In this document: positions 35,119-44,268 of the stretch, piece by piece
How positions within the stretch are numbered: position 1 is the stretch's first letter
Layout: every line of letters begins with the position of its first letter
DNA from: SB25 sp050180705
GTDB taxonomy: Bacteria; Bacteroidota; Bacteroidia; Bacteroidales; Tenuifilaceae
Length of the DNA: 64,000 bases
Reading direction: 5' to 3'
Assembly: GCA_050180705.1 (NCBI GenBank)
Contig: JBFXDX010000001.1
Location: 521,772-585,771 of the forward strand
The notes under the pieces: generated by a model
What the model was told of the DNA's origin: nothing
The model's input: the letters and a program-made list of their open reading frames with translations, nothing else
Databases searched by the model: none
Program-made: the position numbers and the translations under genes

Positions 35119-36318
35119 ATGGAAACACAAACAATATCAACCGAAATAAATGTATCACCAATTGCATCAATGTTAAACAACAATGGCCGTTACGGTGAAT
35201 ACGGCGGAGCATACATCCCCGATGTTTTAGCAAAACCGCTAGAAAGCGTTGCATTAGAATTCGACAAATTATCGAAAGATCAGAATTTCAACAAGGAGTA
35301 TATTCACTACCTAAAACAGTTTGTTGGTCGTCCATCGCCACTTTATTACGCTAAAAGACTATCCGAGTACATTGGCTCAACAATCTACCTAAAACGCGAA
35401 GATTTAAATCATACAGGATCGCATAAAATAAATAACACCATTGGGCAGGTTCTTATCGCAAAACGCATGGGAGCAAAAGAAATTATTGCCGAAACCGGAG
35501 CTGGACAACACGGTGTTGCAACAGCAACTGCTGCTGCGCTAATGGGAATTCCATGTAAAGTATTTATGGGAGCAAAAGATGCAGAACGTCAAGCGTTAAA
35601 TGTTCGCAGAATGAAATTGCTTGGAGCAGAAGTAATAACCACCCAAATGGGAACTGCAACTCTAAAAGATGCTGTTGATGCGGCATTAGGATACTATGTA
35701 GAACATCCTACCTCATACTATCTTTTAGGATCGCAGGTTGGCCCACACCCCTATCCTAGAATGGTTGGTTACTTTCAAAGCGTAATAGGTCAAGAAGCTC
35801 GTGCACAAATCCTTCAACACGAAGGTCGTTTACCTCAGGCTATATTTGCCTGTATCGGCGGTGGATCAAACGCAATTGGCCTTTTCTCTGGCTTTTTTGA
35901 CGACAACGAAGTTGCAATTTACGGTGCCGAAGGCGGAGGTTTAGCACAACCAGACAATACAGCAGCCACTCTAACTTTTGGAAAACCTGCTATATTCCAA
36001 GGAACCTATTCGTACTGCTTGGTTGATGATAATGGAAATCCAGTTGAATCGCAATCTATTGCTGCTGGCTTAGATTACCCAGGTATTAGCCCTCAACATG
36101 CATATCTAAAAGATACTAAAAGAGCAAATTATCAACCTATTACAGACGAAGAAGCCATTAATGCATTTATGCTCTTATCGAAATTAGAAGGAATAACACC
36201 CGCAATAGAATCGAGTCATGCCGTTGCTCTGGCTGCTAAACTTCTCAAAAATAAAGAAATGCTTGCAATTGTCAACCTATCGGGACGTGGCGATAAAGAT
36301 GTAGACAGAAAACTATAA
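35119..36318 (+). CDS. trpB: Tryptophan synthase beta chain
   Basis: 399 aa. Joins indole with serine in a PLP-dependent reaction, as part of the alpha2-beta2 complex. The PLP lysine is Lys103 in HTGSHKINN; AETGAGQHG and the phosphate-binding GGGSNAIG are also present, and the N-terminus GRYGEYGGAYIPD is that of canonical TrpB1. In many Bacteroidota trpB heads the trp operon. Here it is alone: a terminator follows and the next gene is unrelated, so trpA, trpE and the others must lie elsewhere. It is controlled by the attenuator upstream. Confidence 0.97.
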   Translation: METQTISTEINVSPIASMLNNNGRYGEYGGAYIPDVLAKPLESVALEFDKLSKDQNFNKEYIHYLKQFVGRPSPLYYAKRLSEYIGSTIYLKREDLNHTGSHKINNTIGQVLIAKRMGAKEIIAETGAGQHGVATATAAALMGIPCKVFMGAKDAERQALNVRRMKLLGAEVITTQMGTATLKDAVDAALGYYVEHPTSYYLLGSQVGPHPYPRMVGYFQSVIGQEARAQILQHEGRLPQAIFACIGGGSNAIGLFSGFFDDNEVAIYGAEGGGLAQPDNTAATLTFGKPAIFQGTYSYCLVDDNGNPVESQSIAAGLDYPGISPQHAYLKDTKRANYQPITDEEAINAFMLLSKLEGITPAIESSHAVALAAKLLKNKEMLAIVNLSGRGDKDVDRKL

Positions 36319-36344
36319 CGCACAAAAAATTTTATTTATACTAT

Positions 36345-36386
36345 AAAGCGAAGGTTCAGTTCGTTCTGAGTCTTCGCTTTATTTTA
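36345..36386 (+). terminator. Terminator of trpB
   Basis: AAAGCGAAG (36345-36353) and CTTCGCTTT (36372-36380), with inner TTCAG/CTGAG pairs, form a long stem followed by an A/T-rich tail. Confidence 0.8.
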
Positions 36387-36480
36387 TACTCAATTATTTA
36401 AATCTGTTTTTATACTTATTGCATACTTTTTGTTAAACATAATACTACATTTACATAAGAATTATAACAAACATCAATTT

Positions 36481-37290
36481 ATGAAGAAGGTTATTTCGGC
36501 ATTGTTATTCATAACATTTTTTTATTCAGCATTTGCACAGGATGTAACGCATATCACAGGAGCAAAAGGTAGGCAAGTTATTGTTGGAAACATAAACGAA
36601 GACGAAGCAAAAAACAGAGCTTTAGCCGAAGCAAAACTTAATGCTTTGAAAATGGCTGGAGTATCGGAGCACATACAATCGTACGATTTCTTATTCAAAA
36701 GTGAAATAGGAACAAAGTTCGATGAAGTATTCATGACAGATATGCAATCGGAAATTCGCGGAGCAGTAAAAAACTATACGATGAAAGTTGATAAAGGCAT
36801 TGATGAGTTTAAAAACTTTTACGTAGAAGTCTCTATCGATGCCGAGATTATCCTTTACCAAACGAGTCCAGATCCTGCATTCAAAGTCAAAATTGAAGGA
36901 ATAGAACAAGGCTACAAAAATGGTGATAAACTAAAATACAGTGTAAACCCAACAATAGATTGCTACTTAAATATTTTCAACTTGTACGAGAATAACGCCT
37001 CTGTAATATTTCCCAATGAGTTCGAAAAATCAACATTTTTCAAAGCAAACGAAAAAATTACTTTTCCTCAAAGTGTTCTACTCGATGGATATGTTCTTGA
37101 AAAATCGAGCAATGAACCGGAAAAAAACAAACTTTTATTCGTATTTACCAAAGAAAAAATACCCTATAACAACTATACTATCAGTGCAGATGGAGACCAA
37201 ATTACAACATTCGAAGATATTTCAAGTTGGCTTTTCAGTATTGCTCCCGACAAAAGGGTAAATTATTTTGTTCAATTTGTAATCTACTAA
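36481..37290 (+). CDS. Exported DUF4384 domain protein
   Basis: 269 aa from ATG 36481, which begins a normal signal peptide (MKKVISALLFITFFYSAFAQ); the frame is open 51 bases further upstream without a sensible start. After a middle region (residues about 25-130), the C-terminal half holds a DUF4384-like domain (YKNGDKLKYSVNPTIDCYLNIFNL, then VIFPNE). This domain is common in surface or stress-related lipoproteins and kinases, without a defined biochemical role. It is single. Confidence 0.8.
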   Translation: MKKVISALLFITFFYSAFAQDVTHITGAKGRQVIVGNINEDEAKNRALAEAKLNALKMAGVSEHIQSYDFLFKSEIGTKFDEVFMTDMQSEIRGAVKNYTMKVDKGIDEFKNFYVEVSIDAEIILYQTSPDPAFKVKIEGIEQGYKNGDKLKYSVNPTIDCYLNIFNLYENNASVIFPNEFEKSTFFKANEKITFPQSVLLDGYVLEKSSNEPEKNKLLFVFTKEKIPYNNYTISADGDQITTFEDISSWLFSIAPDKRVNYFVQFVIY

Positions 37291-37328
37291 ACTCTGGTAA
37301 ATAGCAATTACAACTTCATATTTTGCAA

Positions 37329-37357
37329 AAAAGCGTGGATCAATGATCCACGCTTTT
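37329..37357. terminator. Shared bidirectional terminator
   Basis: GCGTGGATCA (37333-37342) and TGATCCACGC (37344-37353), flanked by A- and T-runs, lie between the convergent DUF4384 and btuG-like genes. Confidence 0.85.
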
Positions 37358-37376
37358 CGTATCACACAAATTTATC

Positions 37377-38432
37377 TTAGTTAAAAAGTACGGTGCTAGG
37401 TCCAATGCCAACGCTAAATTCGCTCTGTTTAACACCTTCACTATATATTTCAAGTGACCCAGCACTTGAAAAGTTAGGTGCCAGCAATACGTAAATATCG
37501 TCATTATTAGGGTTAACGTTAAAGCCATAAAAAGATCCATCAACAAATGGAGATGAAGATAATGTGCGAGAATCAATAGCCAGTTTATATATTCCACTAA
37601 AACCATATCCAGCCCCATAATAAACAACATCACCTGTTGAGTTGATATCAATGTGCGAAGGATGTTGATCCTGAAATAAGACAATACGTTCGACATCCGT
37701 TCCACTAATCTTCACTAATTCCGATGAAGATTGGCTTGCAATGTTCCAACTTGCATCATACTCTATATAACCAGAGCAGATAGCCCAAATATCGCCGTTC
37801 TTATCAACAACCATCTCTTTAGGACAATCGCCAACATTAATAGTATTCTCTACAGTATTCGTGGTAGCACTAATAACCGAAATGGTATTATCGAGTCCAT
37901 AACCACCACTATTGGCAACATAAATCTTACCATCAGCATAAACAATACCTTCACATCCAGAACCCAAAGTAATGGTAGTAACTAAACTATAATCGGTGAT
38001 TGAATATACTTTAACAGAACCATTTTCGCCATAACCACCCCATTGTGTAACATATAGTTTATCATTAACAACAGTAGCATTTCGAGGGTTAGTCAGTCCC
38101 TCAATAGTATATAATTGCTCAAAATTATCGCTATTTGCAACCTCAACCTTACCAGAACCATTAAGTACCATGTAAATTTTAGCATTATCAATTGTAGCTC
38201 CTTGAAGTACATCACCAATAGAACGACCATTTGTCAAATTAAATATATCATTTTTCACAGCACTACTACCATACTTATAGAAACTTACAGAGGCATTGGC
38301 ATTATTATAAGCCCCTTCATTTAGCACGATCGCACCATACTCATAACGACCAGTTGAACTATCATCCTTCTCGCAAGAAGTAAATAAAGATACCATCAAC
38401 ACAAATAACAGTAAAAGTTTAATTCTACTCAT
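37377..38432 (-). CDS. btuG: BtuG-type surface cobalamin-binding lipoprotein (beta-propeller)
   Basis: 351 aa. A lipobox (SLFTSC, Cys20) makes it a surface lipoprotein. The body is repeated beta-propeller blades of YncE/DUF5074 type (IVLNEGAYNNANASVSFY, GKIYVANSGGYGLDNTISVI, VDKNGDIWAICSGY). In Bacteroides, BtuG captures vitamin B12 and hands it to BtuB; this gene lies 31 bp downstream of a riboswitch-controlled btuB, which strongly supports the assignment. A generic YncE-like propeller is the alternative. Confidence 0.85.
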   Translation of the reverse strand: MSRIKLLLLFVLMVSLFTSCEKDDSSTGRYEYGAIVLNEGAYNNANASVSFYKYGSSAVKNDIFNLTNGRSIGDVLQGATIDNAKIYMVLNGSGKVEVANSDNFEQLYTIEGLTNPRNATVVNDKLYVTQWGGYGENGSVKVYSITDYSLVTTITLGSGCEGIVYADGKIYVANSGGYGLDNTISVISATTNTVENTINVGDCPKEMVVDKNGDIWAICSGYIEYDASWNIASQSSSELVKISGTDVERIVLFQDQHPSHIDINSTGDVVYYGAGYGFSGIYKLAIDSRTLSSSPFVDGSFYGFNVNPNNDDIYVLLAPNFSSAGSLEIYSEGVKQSEFSVGIGPSTVLFN

Positions 38433-38463
38433 AATCCAATAGTTTTTTAGTTAATTATTTAGT

Positions 38464-40377
38464 TTACATAAAGTCGATTGTCATTGTTAAAAAATAGTTC
38501 CGAAGAGGCATTGCATAATTAGCTACCATTTGGTAATCCTCATTCCAGATATTATTCACAGTAAACCTTAGGTTTACCTTTGCTGGACGAATATTAAAGC
38601 GGTACTCAACATTTAAATCACCTACATTGAAGTAAGGCAAAGTACTAGTATAATCTTTATAACGTTCCCCATTAAATAAATGGCTATACGAAACACCAAA
38701 GCCATTCCAGAATAGTTGGACCGTTCCGTTAAACTTATGCTTTGGTACATATATTAATGGTTTCCCATCGTAGTTTTCCTGTCCATAGATTCGAGAGTGA
38801 GTGTACGCATAGAAACCATTTAGAATAAAAAGAATCTGATCAACCTTAAAATGCAAATCGGCTCTGGTTTCCAATCCGTATGTTTTCAGATTATCGATAT
38901 TATATGGTTTCCACTTTCCCATCGTTGATGGATCCGAAAGCCATGTAATACAGTTATCTATATTAGTCCAGAAAGTAGTAACCGATACTGTATGCCCATT
39001 TTTTTCGTTGCTAAACGATTGCTCAGCACCCAATTCACCACTCCATCCATACTCTGATTTTAGATTTAAATTTCCTTCAGCATAAGACGATGGAGCCCAG
39101 TACAGATCGTTTAGTGTTGGCACTCTGTAGTTTCTAGATAAATTTGCTTTCAACTTTAACATTTTGGTAAAATTGTAATCTGATCCTACCGAAAAAATCA
39201 ATGGTTTGAAATCGCTATCAATAACCTCATCTCTAGCACTCAAAGAGTAGGTCAACTTATTCCCCAAAAACCTTATTTTATATGAACTAAAAAGTGAAAT
39301 TCTATTTCTGCGAGCATTATGCAAATACGCATCGCTTTTGGCCAATTCGTTGGTGTAGTTTACTCCGGTTATTATTTCGCCGAAATGCCTAAGCGGAATT
39401 CTAGCCTCCAATTCATTTATCCATGAAATAGACTTATTTTCTGTATTTTCGCCAGTTAGAGGATTTGAATATTCAATAACGCCATGCATCAATCCATTTC
39501 TTAATGAAAGGGTTACTACATTATAGTTCCACTTCAAATTTGAAGATGCCAAAAGATTTTTATCAACCTGATTTGCTTCGCTAGGAGTAGATGAAGACAT
39601 TAGGGTTTGAAGATTTTTATCGTTAAACTGATACCATCCCGATAAGTTCCAACTTAAATTCTTATTAAACTTTAAATTAAGATCACCCAAAATTCCTTCC
39701 TGATCAACTTCGGCATTAGTAATCTTTTCTTTATCTTGATGTATTTTAGTTGTATTGATAAATTTAAAATCGTTATCGGCCTTGTTCAAATACCCCTTTA
39801 TTGAAATAGCATACCTTTCGGTTCCCCATTTTGCATTGGCTGCTATAGTTTTAGTATTTCCGCTACCATAGCCTACCGATGTTGAAAATTTATTGGGTTG
39901 ATGTATCGAGTTATCGCTTGATAAATGTAGAATTCCGGTTACAGCACCACTACCGTATAATGTTCCTGAACCTCCATACTGAAGACGAACACTATTGAAC
40001 ATATTTACCGGTAACAACGATAAATTGGTGCTACCATTCATTGGATTCTGAATGTTCAATCCATTCCAAACAATTGTTGTATGCGAAGAACTACCGCCCC
40101 TCATCACAATTGATGATAATCCACCCAGTCCATAGCTCTTAATATTAACTCCACTAGTGCTTAATAAATCAGATATCGATCGATTATTGAATCGTTGAAG
40201 TGAAATGGTATCAATAGTTTGAATTGTAGCACCAACAGCATGAGCATCGCGTAGGTTTGCATAAACCTGAACCTCCTTTATTTGGAATATTGTATCGGAA
40301 AAACTAGTTTGTGCAATTGTACCAATGTACATCACACAAAAAACAGATAACGCAAACAAAAACCTACAAACACACAT
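38464..40377 (-). CDS. btuB: TonB-dependent cobalamin receptor
   Basis: 637 aa. A signal peptide is followed by a plug domain (EVQVYANLRDAHAVGATIQTI, then SIVMRGGSSSHTTIVWNGL and GSGTLYGSGAVTGILHL) and a 22-strand-type barrel that ends in an aromatic-rich strand (LRNYFLTMTIDF). It moves cobalamin across the outer membrane using TonB energy. The cobalamin riboswitch 120 bp upstream on the same strand, and btuG downstream, identify the substrate. Confidence 0.92.
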   Translation of the reverse strand: MCVCRFLFALSVFCVMYIGTIAQTSFSDTIFQIKEVQVYANLRDAHAVGATIQTIDTISLQRFNNRSISDLLSTSGVNIKSYGLGGLSSIVMRGGSSSHTTIVWNGLNIQNPMNGSTNLSLLPVNMFNSVRLQYGGSGTLYGSGAVTGILHLSSDNSIHQPNKFSTSVGYGSGNTKTIAANAKWGTERYAISIKGYLNKADNDFKFINTTKIHQDKEKITNAEVDQEGILGDLNLKFNKNLSWNLSGWYQFNDKNLQTLMSSSTPSEANQVDKNLLASSNLKWNYNVVTLSLRNGLMHGVIEYSNPLTGENTENKSISWINELEARIPLRHFGEIITGVNYTNELAKSDAYLHNARRNRISLFSSYKIRFLGNKLTYSLSARDEVIDSDFKPLIFSVGSDYNFTKMLKLKANLSRNYRVPTLNDLYWAPSSYAEGNLNLKSEYGWSGELGAEQSFSNEKNGHTVSVTTFWTNIDNCITWLSDPSTMGKWKPYNIDNLKTYGLETRADLHFKVDQILFILNGFYAYTHSRIYGQENYDGKPLIYVPKHKFNGTVQLFWNGFGVSYSHLFNGERYKDYTSTLPYFNVGDLNVEYRFNIRPAKVNLRFTVNNIWNEDYQMVANYAMPLRNYFLTMTIDFM

Positions 40378-40496
40378 AGCTACAAATGATTAACAACCCA
40401 TCAATCATTCGTAACCATCGGATTCAGTAAAAATAGAACCAAGGGAAAGGCAAATCGTCCTATTCTACGCTTTTCTACCCGAAAGCTACGAAATAA

Positions 40497-40680
40497 ATGC
40501 AATTTGGCAGGTCTTCTGGCTTGCTCTGTTCTTTATGGCCTTCCCATCCTAATATATGGACAGTGGCAGGGTTATAAAAAACAACTCAATGAGCTTACAG
40601 CTGCGGGGACAGCCTCGGATTTTAACCGAGTTCCCTTTTTAATTCCTTTCGGAAACCAAAATTCATTGCAAGTTTATGGC
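40497..40680 (-). promoter_or_regulatory. Cobalamin (adenosylcobalamin) riboswitch
   Basis: Read on the minus strand, the core features of the class are present: AAAAAGGGAACTCGG, a GGTTAAAATCC stem, the conserved CTGTCCCCGCAGCTGTAAG, then CTGCCACTG and a 3' box GCCAGAAGACCTGCC. It sits about 120 bases before the btuB start and should reduce btuB-btuG expression when B12 is abundant. Exact ends are approximate. Confidence 0.93.
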
Positions 40681-40733
40681 AAAGTTTTTAGATATACAAA
40701 TGTTATTTAACAGAAATAATTATGCTCTACATT

Positions 40734-40762
40734 TTGCAAATAAAAAAACATAACTACATTTG
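40734..40762 (+). promoter_or_regulatory. Promoter of the his operon leader
   Basis: TTTG (40734-40737), a 17-bp spacer and TACATTTG (40755-40762) match the Bacteroidota consensus exactly. It lies 20 bp before the leader-peptide ATG. Confidence 0.75.
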
Positions 40763-40782
40763 CATCGAAGAAAAAGGAATAA

Positions 40783-40863
40783 ATGACTGCAAAAAACTAT
40801 ACCGCACTCCATCATCATCACCATTCACATCATCACGGAATGGTAGATTCTCATTTGGTATAG
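40783..40863 (+). CDS. Histidine leader peptide (hisL-like)
   Basis: A 26-codon ORF from ATG 40783 to TAG 40861-40863. It has nine His codons: five in a row, then Ser, then three more (40810-40836), plus one near the end. Ribosome stalling on this run during His starvation is the expected sensor. The ORF is too short for standard gene calling and lies between a matching promoter and an attenuator terminator. Confidence 0.93.
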   Translation: MTAKNYTALHHHHHSHHHGMVDSHLV

Positions 40864-40943
40864 TATAGAGTAAGCATAATTGTAAAATACCAATAACCCA
40901 CTCGAGGGATCTGCTATTCAAAAGCAGATCCCTCGAGTTTTTT
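40843..40943 (+). promoter_or_regulatory. his transcription attenuator
   Basis: The terminator is a 14-bp perfect stem CTCGAGGGATCTGC (40901-40914) / GCAGATCCCTCGAG (40924-40937) followed by six T's. An antiterminator can be drawn: GTAGATTCTC (40843-40852, inside the leader ORF) pairs with GAGGGATCTGC (40904-40914) allowing G-U pairs and one bulge. A ribosome stalled at the His codons leaves 40843-40852 free. One that reaches the stop at 40861 masks it, favouring termination. Confidence 0.92.
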
Positions 40944-40965
40944 GTATCAATTCAATCCTAAAATT

Positions 40966-41826
40966 ATGAATCAGAAATTAACATTGGCCATTCAAAAAAG
41001 TGGTCGTCTAAGCGAAGGCACAATTGAACTCCTTAAGCTATGTGGAATAAAGGTTAGCAATGGCAATAATCATCTTAAAGCACTAGCAGAAGGCTTTCCG
41101 ATGGAAATTCTACTGCTCCGCGATGACGACATACCACAATATGTTGCCGATGGTGTTGCCGACATTGGAATTATTGGATTAAATGAAGTTCTTGAGAAAA
41201 AACAACCCATTGACGTTGTAAAGAAACTCGGATTCTCAAAGTGTAAACTATCCATTGCAATTCCTCGTTCCGAGACTTATACCGGAAAAAACTTCCTGCA
41301 AGGAAAACGAATTGCAACCTCCTATCCTACTATTTTAAACGATTTTCTTAACGAAAATGGCATCAATGCTGAAATACATACCATCAGCGGTTCTGTGGAA
41401 ATAACTCCAGGAATTGGCATGGCCGATGCAATTTTTGAAATTGTAAGTAGTGGAGGAACGCTGCTTGGCAACAACCTTAAGGAGGTTGATGTGATTATGC
41501 AAAGCGAAGCTGTTCTTATAGCCAACAAAAAACTTAATAAATCAAAACAAGATCTTATTAACAAACTGGTATTCAGGATTGAATCGGTAAGTAAAGCTCG
41601 AAGAAACAAATACATTCTGCTTAACGCACCAAAGAATAAGCTTGATGAAATTATCAGCCTAATTCCTGGTATGAAAAGTCCTACAATTCTACCGCTTGCA
41701 ATAGACGGCTGGTGCTCGTTGCACTCAGTAGTAAATGAGGATGATTTTTGGGAAGTTATCGACAAACTAAAACAAGCAGGAGCCGAAGGAATTTTAGTAA
41801 TTCCCATTGAGAAGATGGTAATATAA
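40966..41826 (+). CDS. hisG: ATP phosphoribosyltransferase, long form
   Basis: 286 aa from ATG 40966; a frame-open TTG at 40942 lies inside the attenuator and is rejected. It catalyses the first step of histidine synthesis (ATP + PRPP). Readable blocks: MNQKLTLAIQKSGRLSEGT, the PRPP site IETTPGIGMADAIFEIVSSGGTL-like region (EITPGIGMADAIFE), and a C-terminal regulatory domain (about residues 215-286) that marks the hexameric long form, usually feedback-inhibited by His. First gene of the operon. Confidence 0.96.
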   Translation: MNQKLTLAIQKSGRLSEGTIELLKLCGIKVSNGNNHLKALAEGFPMEILLLRDDDIPQYVADGVADIGIIGLNEVLEKKQPIDVVKKLGFSKCKLSIAIPRSETYTGKNFLQGKRIATSYPTILNDFLNENGINAEIHTISGSVEITPGIGMADAIFEIVSSGGTLLGNNLKEVDVIMQSEAVLIANKKLNKSKQDLINKLVFRIESVSKARRNKYILLNAPKNKLDEIISLIPGMKSPTILPLAIDGWCSLHSVVNEDDFWEVIDKLKQAGAEGILVIPIEKMVI

Positions 41827-41894
41827 AGAAAAGGGCTTAGTATAATACAAAAACATTTACTACAGCCAAAAGCCAAACAATCAAACAGTCAACA

Positions 41895-44216
41895 ATGAAA
41901 AGATATATTGACAATAAAAACAACGACTACAACAAGTTACTCAAACGCCCCTTTGAGAATAATTCTGAAATTAAAGAGCAAGTTTCGGAGATATTAAAAC
42001 TTGTTAAGCAAAATGGAGACGCTGCGCTAAAACAACTTTCGGAAAAATTCGATAGCTACTCAATTTCCGAAATTGAAATTGCTAAAAAAGATCTAGAGCA
42101 ATCGTCAAAATTAGTTTCGGAAAGTCTAAAGCAGTCCATAAGACAATCATTTAAAAACATCGAAAAATTCCACAGATCACAACTTCCAACCGATATAGAA
42201 CTGGAAACCCAATCTGGTGTTAAGTGCATGCTTAAATACAGACCGTTGGAACGAGCTGGACTTTACATTCCAGGCGGAACTGCACCTTTAATATCAACAG
42301 TTCTTATGCTTGGTATCCCAGCATTGGTTGCGGAATGCAAGGAATTGATAGTTTGTACACCACCAAACCCTAACCCCGCAATACTGTATGCCTGTAATTT
42401 GATTAATGCAAGAGTATTCACCATAGGCGGAGCACAAGCAATAGCAGCAATGGCCTATGGTACCGAAAGCATTCCTAAAGTTGATAAGATATTTGGTCCT
42501 GGCAATCGATTTGTAACTGAGGCAAAAGTGCAAGTATCTGCCGAAAGCATTCCAATTGATATGCCTGCTGGCCCATCCGAGGTTTTAGTTATTGCTGACG
42601 AAACATCCAATCCCACATTCGTTGCTGCCGATTTACTATCGCAAGCAGAACACGGAACAGATAGTCAAGTTGTAGTTATTGGTACCTCTGAGGTTATACT
42701 TAATAAAGTAATTACAGAGGTTGAAAATCAACTTAAAACTCTTCCTCGGAAATCAATCGCAGAAAAGTGTTTAGAGAACAGTATCGGAATTGTTGTTGAA
42801 AGTGTAGAACGGGCTATTGAAATAAGCAATATCTATGCTCCAGAGCACTTAATTCTATCGTTCGACAAGGCCAATAATTACAGAGAATCAATTACCAATG
42901 CCGGTTCCGTTTTTATGGGACAATATACTCCCGAATCTGCTGGCGATTACTCAAGCGGAACTAATCACACCTTACCAACCAACGGTTTTGCACACAACTG
43001 GAGCGGTGTAACGATAAATTCATTCCTGAAAACTATCACCTTTCAGGAAATCTCAAAAAATGGATTGTCGGAATTAAGCACCGCTATTACAACTTTAGCC
43101 AGAGCAGAAGGATTGGAAGCACACGCAAGAGCCGTGGATATTCGAACTACGAATAGCAGTTCGCTGTGTAACAATCAAACGGAAATTAGATTTCGTCCAA
43201 ATATTACAAACCTAAAACCCTACTCTTCGGCTCGAAGCGAGTGCAATGCTCAAGGCTTAACATTGCTCGATGCTAACGAGAATCCAGAGGTATTGCCAAA
43301 TATTCCCGCGGAATACAACCGCTACCCCGATCCTTTACAAAAGGATATAAAGAAGCGTATTGCAGAGTTAAAGAATGTAAATGAAAATCAGATTTTCCTA
43401 GGAAATGGAAGCGATGAAGCTGTTGATCTATTAATTCGCTGTTTCTGCAATCCAAAAACCGATGCTATTGCTACTTTCACGCCCACCTATGGAATGTACA
43501 GTGTTTGTGCAGCAATAAATAATGTAAAGGTTAAGGAGTACCGACTTGATTACGATTTCGCCATTAATGTTGATGAGTTTCTGGAATCAGTAACATCCGA
43601 TGTAAAGGTTGTATTTATCTGCAACCCAAATAATCCAACAGGAAACACTCAGAACACAAACGACATTATTCGAATAATTGAGGAGTTCGACGGAATTGTT
43701 GTTGTTGATGAAGCCTATATTGATTTTTGTGGAAGCAAAACACTTTTACCAAACCTCAACAAATATCGAAATCTGGTAATTCTGCAAACCTTCTCAAAAG
43801 CGTGGGGACTAGCAGGAGCAAGACTTGGTTTGGCTTTCGCATCAATAGAAATTACAGAGGTTCTTAACAAAGTAAAATTTCCTTACAACATTGGAAAACC
43901 CTCACTAACAGTGCTAGATAATGCACTAAAAAAATATCAAACGGTAAAAGAGAAAATATCAACACTCATTGCAAATCGTGAATTATTATCTAGAGAGTTG
44001 AGCCAACTTCGCACGGTTGCTAAAGTTTATCCATCAGAATCGAACTTCTTGCTTGTAAAAACTACAAATGCGGATTTAATCTACAATCAACTTTTAAAAA
44101 ATGGAATTGTGGTAAGGAACCGTTCCAAGGAACCTAACTGTGAGGAATGTTTGAGGATTACCGTGGGAAACGAGACTGAGAATAGAGCACTAGTTGATAT
44201 CTGGAGTAATTTATAG
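41895..44216 (+). CDS. hisDC: Bifunctional histidinol dehydrogenase / histidinol-phosphate aminotransferase (HisD-HisC fusion)
   Basis: 773 aa in one uninterrupted frame. Residues 1 to about 420 are HisD, with zinc ligands Gln250, His253, Asp351 and His410 and the catalytic APEHL. Residues about 434-773 are HisC, beginning RPNITNLKPYSSAR and carrying CNPNNPTG, DEAYIDF and the PLP lysine Lys635 in FSKAWGLAGARLG. Both halves look complete for their families. The linker (about 417-432) is short, hydrophilic and Ser/Asn-rich. The fused steps flank the HisB phosphatase step. There is no in-frame ATG at the HisC start, so separate HisC translation is unlikely. A merged frame through a sequencing error is the main alternative. 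Confidence 0.92.
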   Translation: MKRYIDNKNNDYNKLLKRPFENNSEIKEQVSEILKLVKQNGDAALKQLSEKFDSYSISEIEIAKKDLEQSSKLVSESLKQSIRQSFKNIEKFHRSQLPTDIELETQSGVKCMLKYRPLERAGLYIPGGTAPLISTVLMLGIPALVAECKELIVCTPPNPNPAILYACNLINARVFTIGGAQAIAAMAYGTESIPKVDKIFGPGNRFVTEAKVQVSAESIPIDMPAGPSEVLVIADETSNPTFVAADLLSQAEHGTDSQVVVIGTSEVILNKVITEVENQLKTLPRKSIAEKCLENSIGIVVESVERAIEISNIYAPEHLILSFDKANNYRESITNAGSVFMGQYTPESAGDYSSGTNHTLPTNGFAHNWSGVTINSFLKTITFQEISKNGLSELSTAITTLARAEGLEAHARAVDIRTTNSSSLCNNQTEIRFRPNITNLKPYSSARSECNAQGLTLLDANENPEVLPNIPAEYNRYPDPLQKDIKKRIAELKNVNENQIFLGNGSDEAVDLLIRCFCNPKTDAIATFTPTYGMYSVCAAINNVKVKEYRLDYDFAINVDEFLESVTSDVKVVFICNPNNPTGNTQNTNDIIRIIEEFDGIVVVDEAYIDFCGSKTLLPNLNKYRNLVILQTFSKAWGLAGARLGLAFASIEITEVLNKVKFPYNIGKPSLTVLDNALKKYQTVKEKISTLIANRELLSRELSQLRTVAKVYPSESNFLLVKTTNADLIYNQLLKNGIVVRNRSKEPNCEECLRITVGNETENRALVDIWSNL

Positions 44217-44268
44217 AACATGAATGACACAGATAAAGCAGGTTTTTACAAATTAAAAACAAATAGAA

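Noticed and set aside
40504..40710. Plus-strand 68-codon frame
   Set aside because: It is antisense to the cobalamin riboswitch.
40942..40965. HisG start at TTG 40942
   Set aside because: This TTG is in the T-run of the attenuator; the ATG at 40966 is a normal start.
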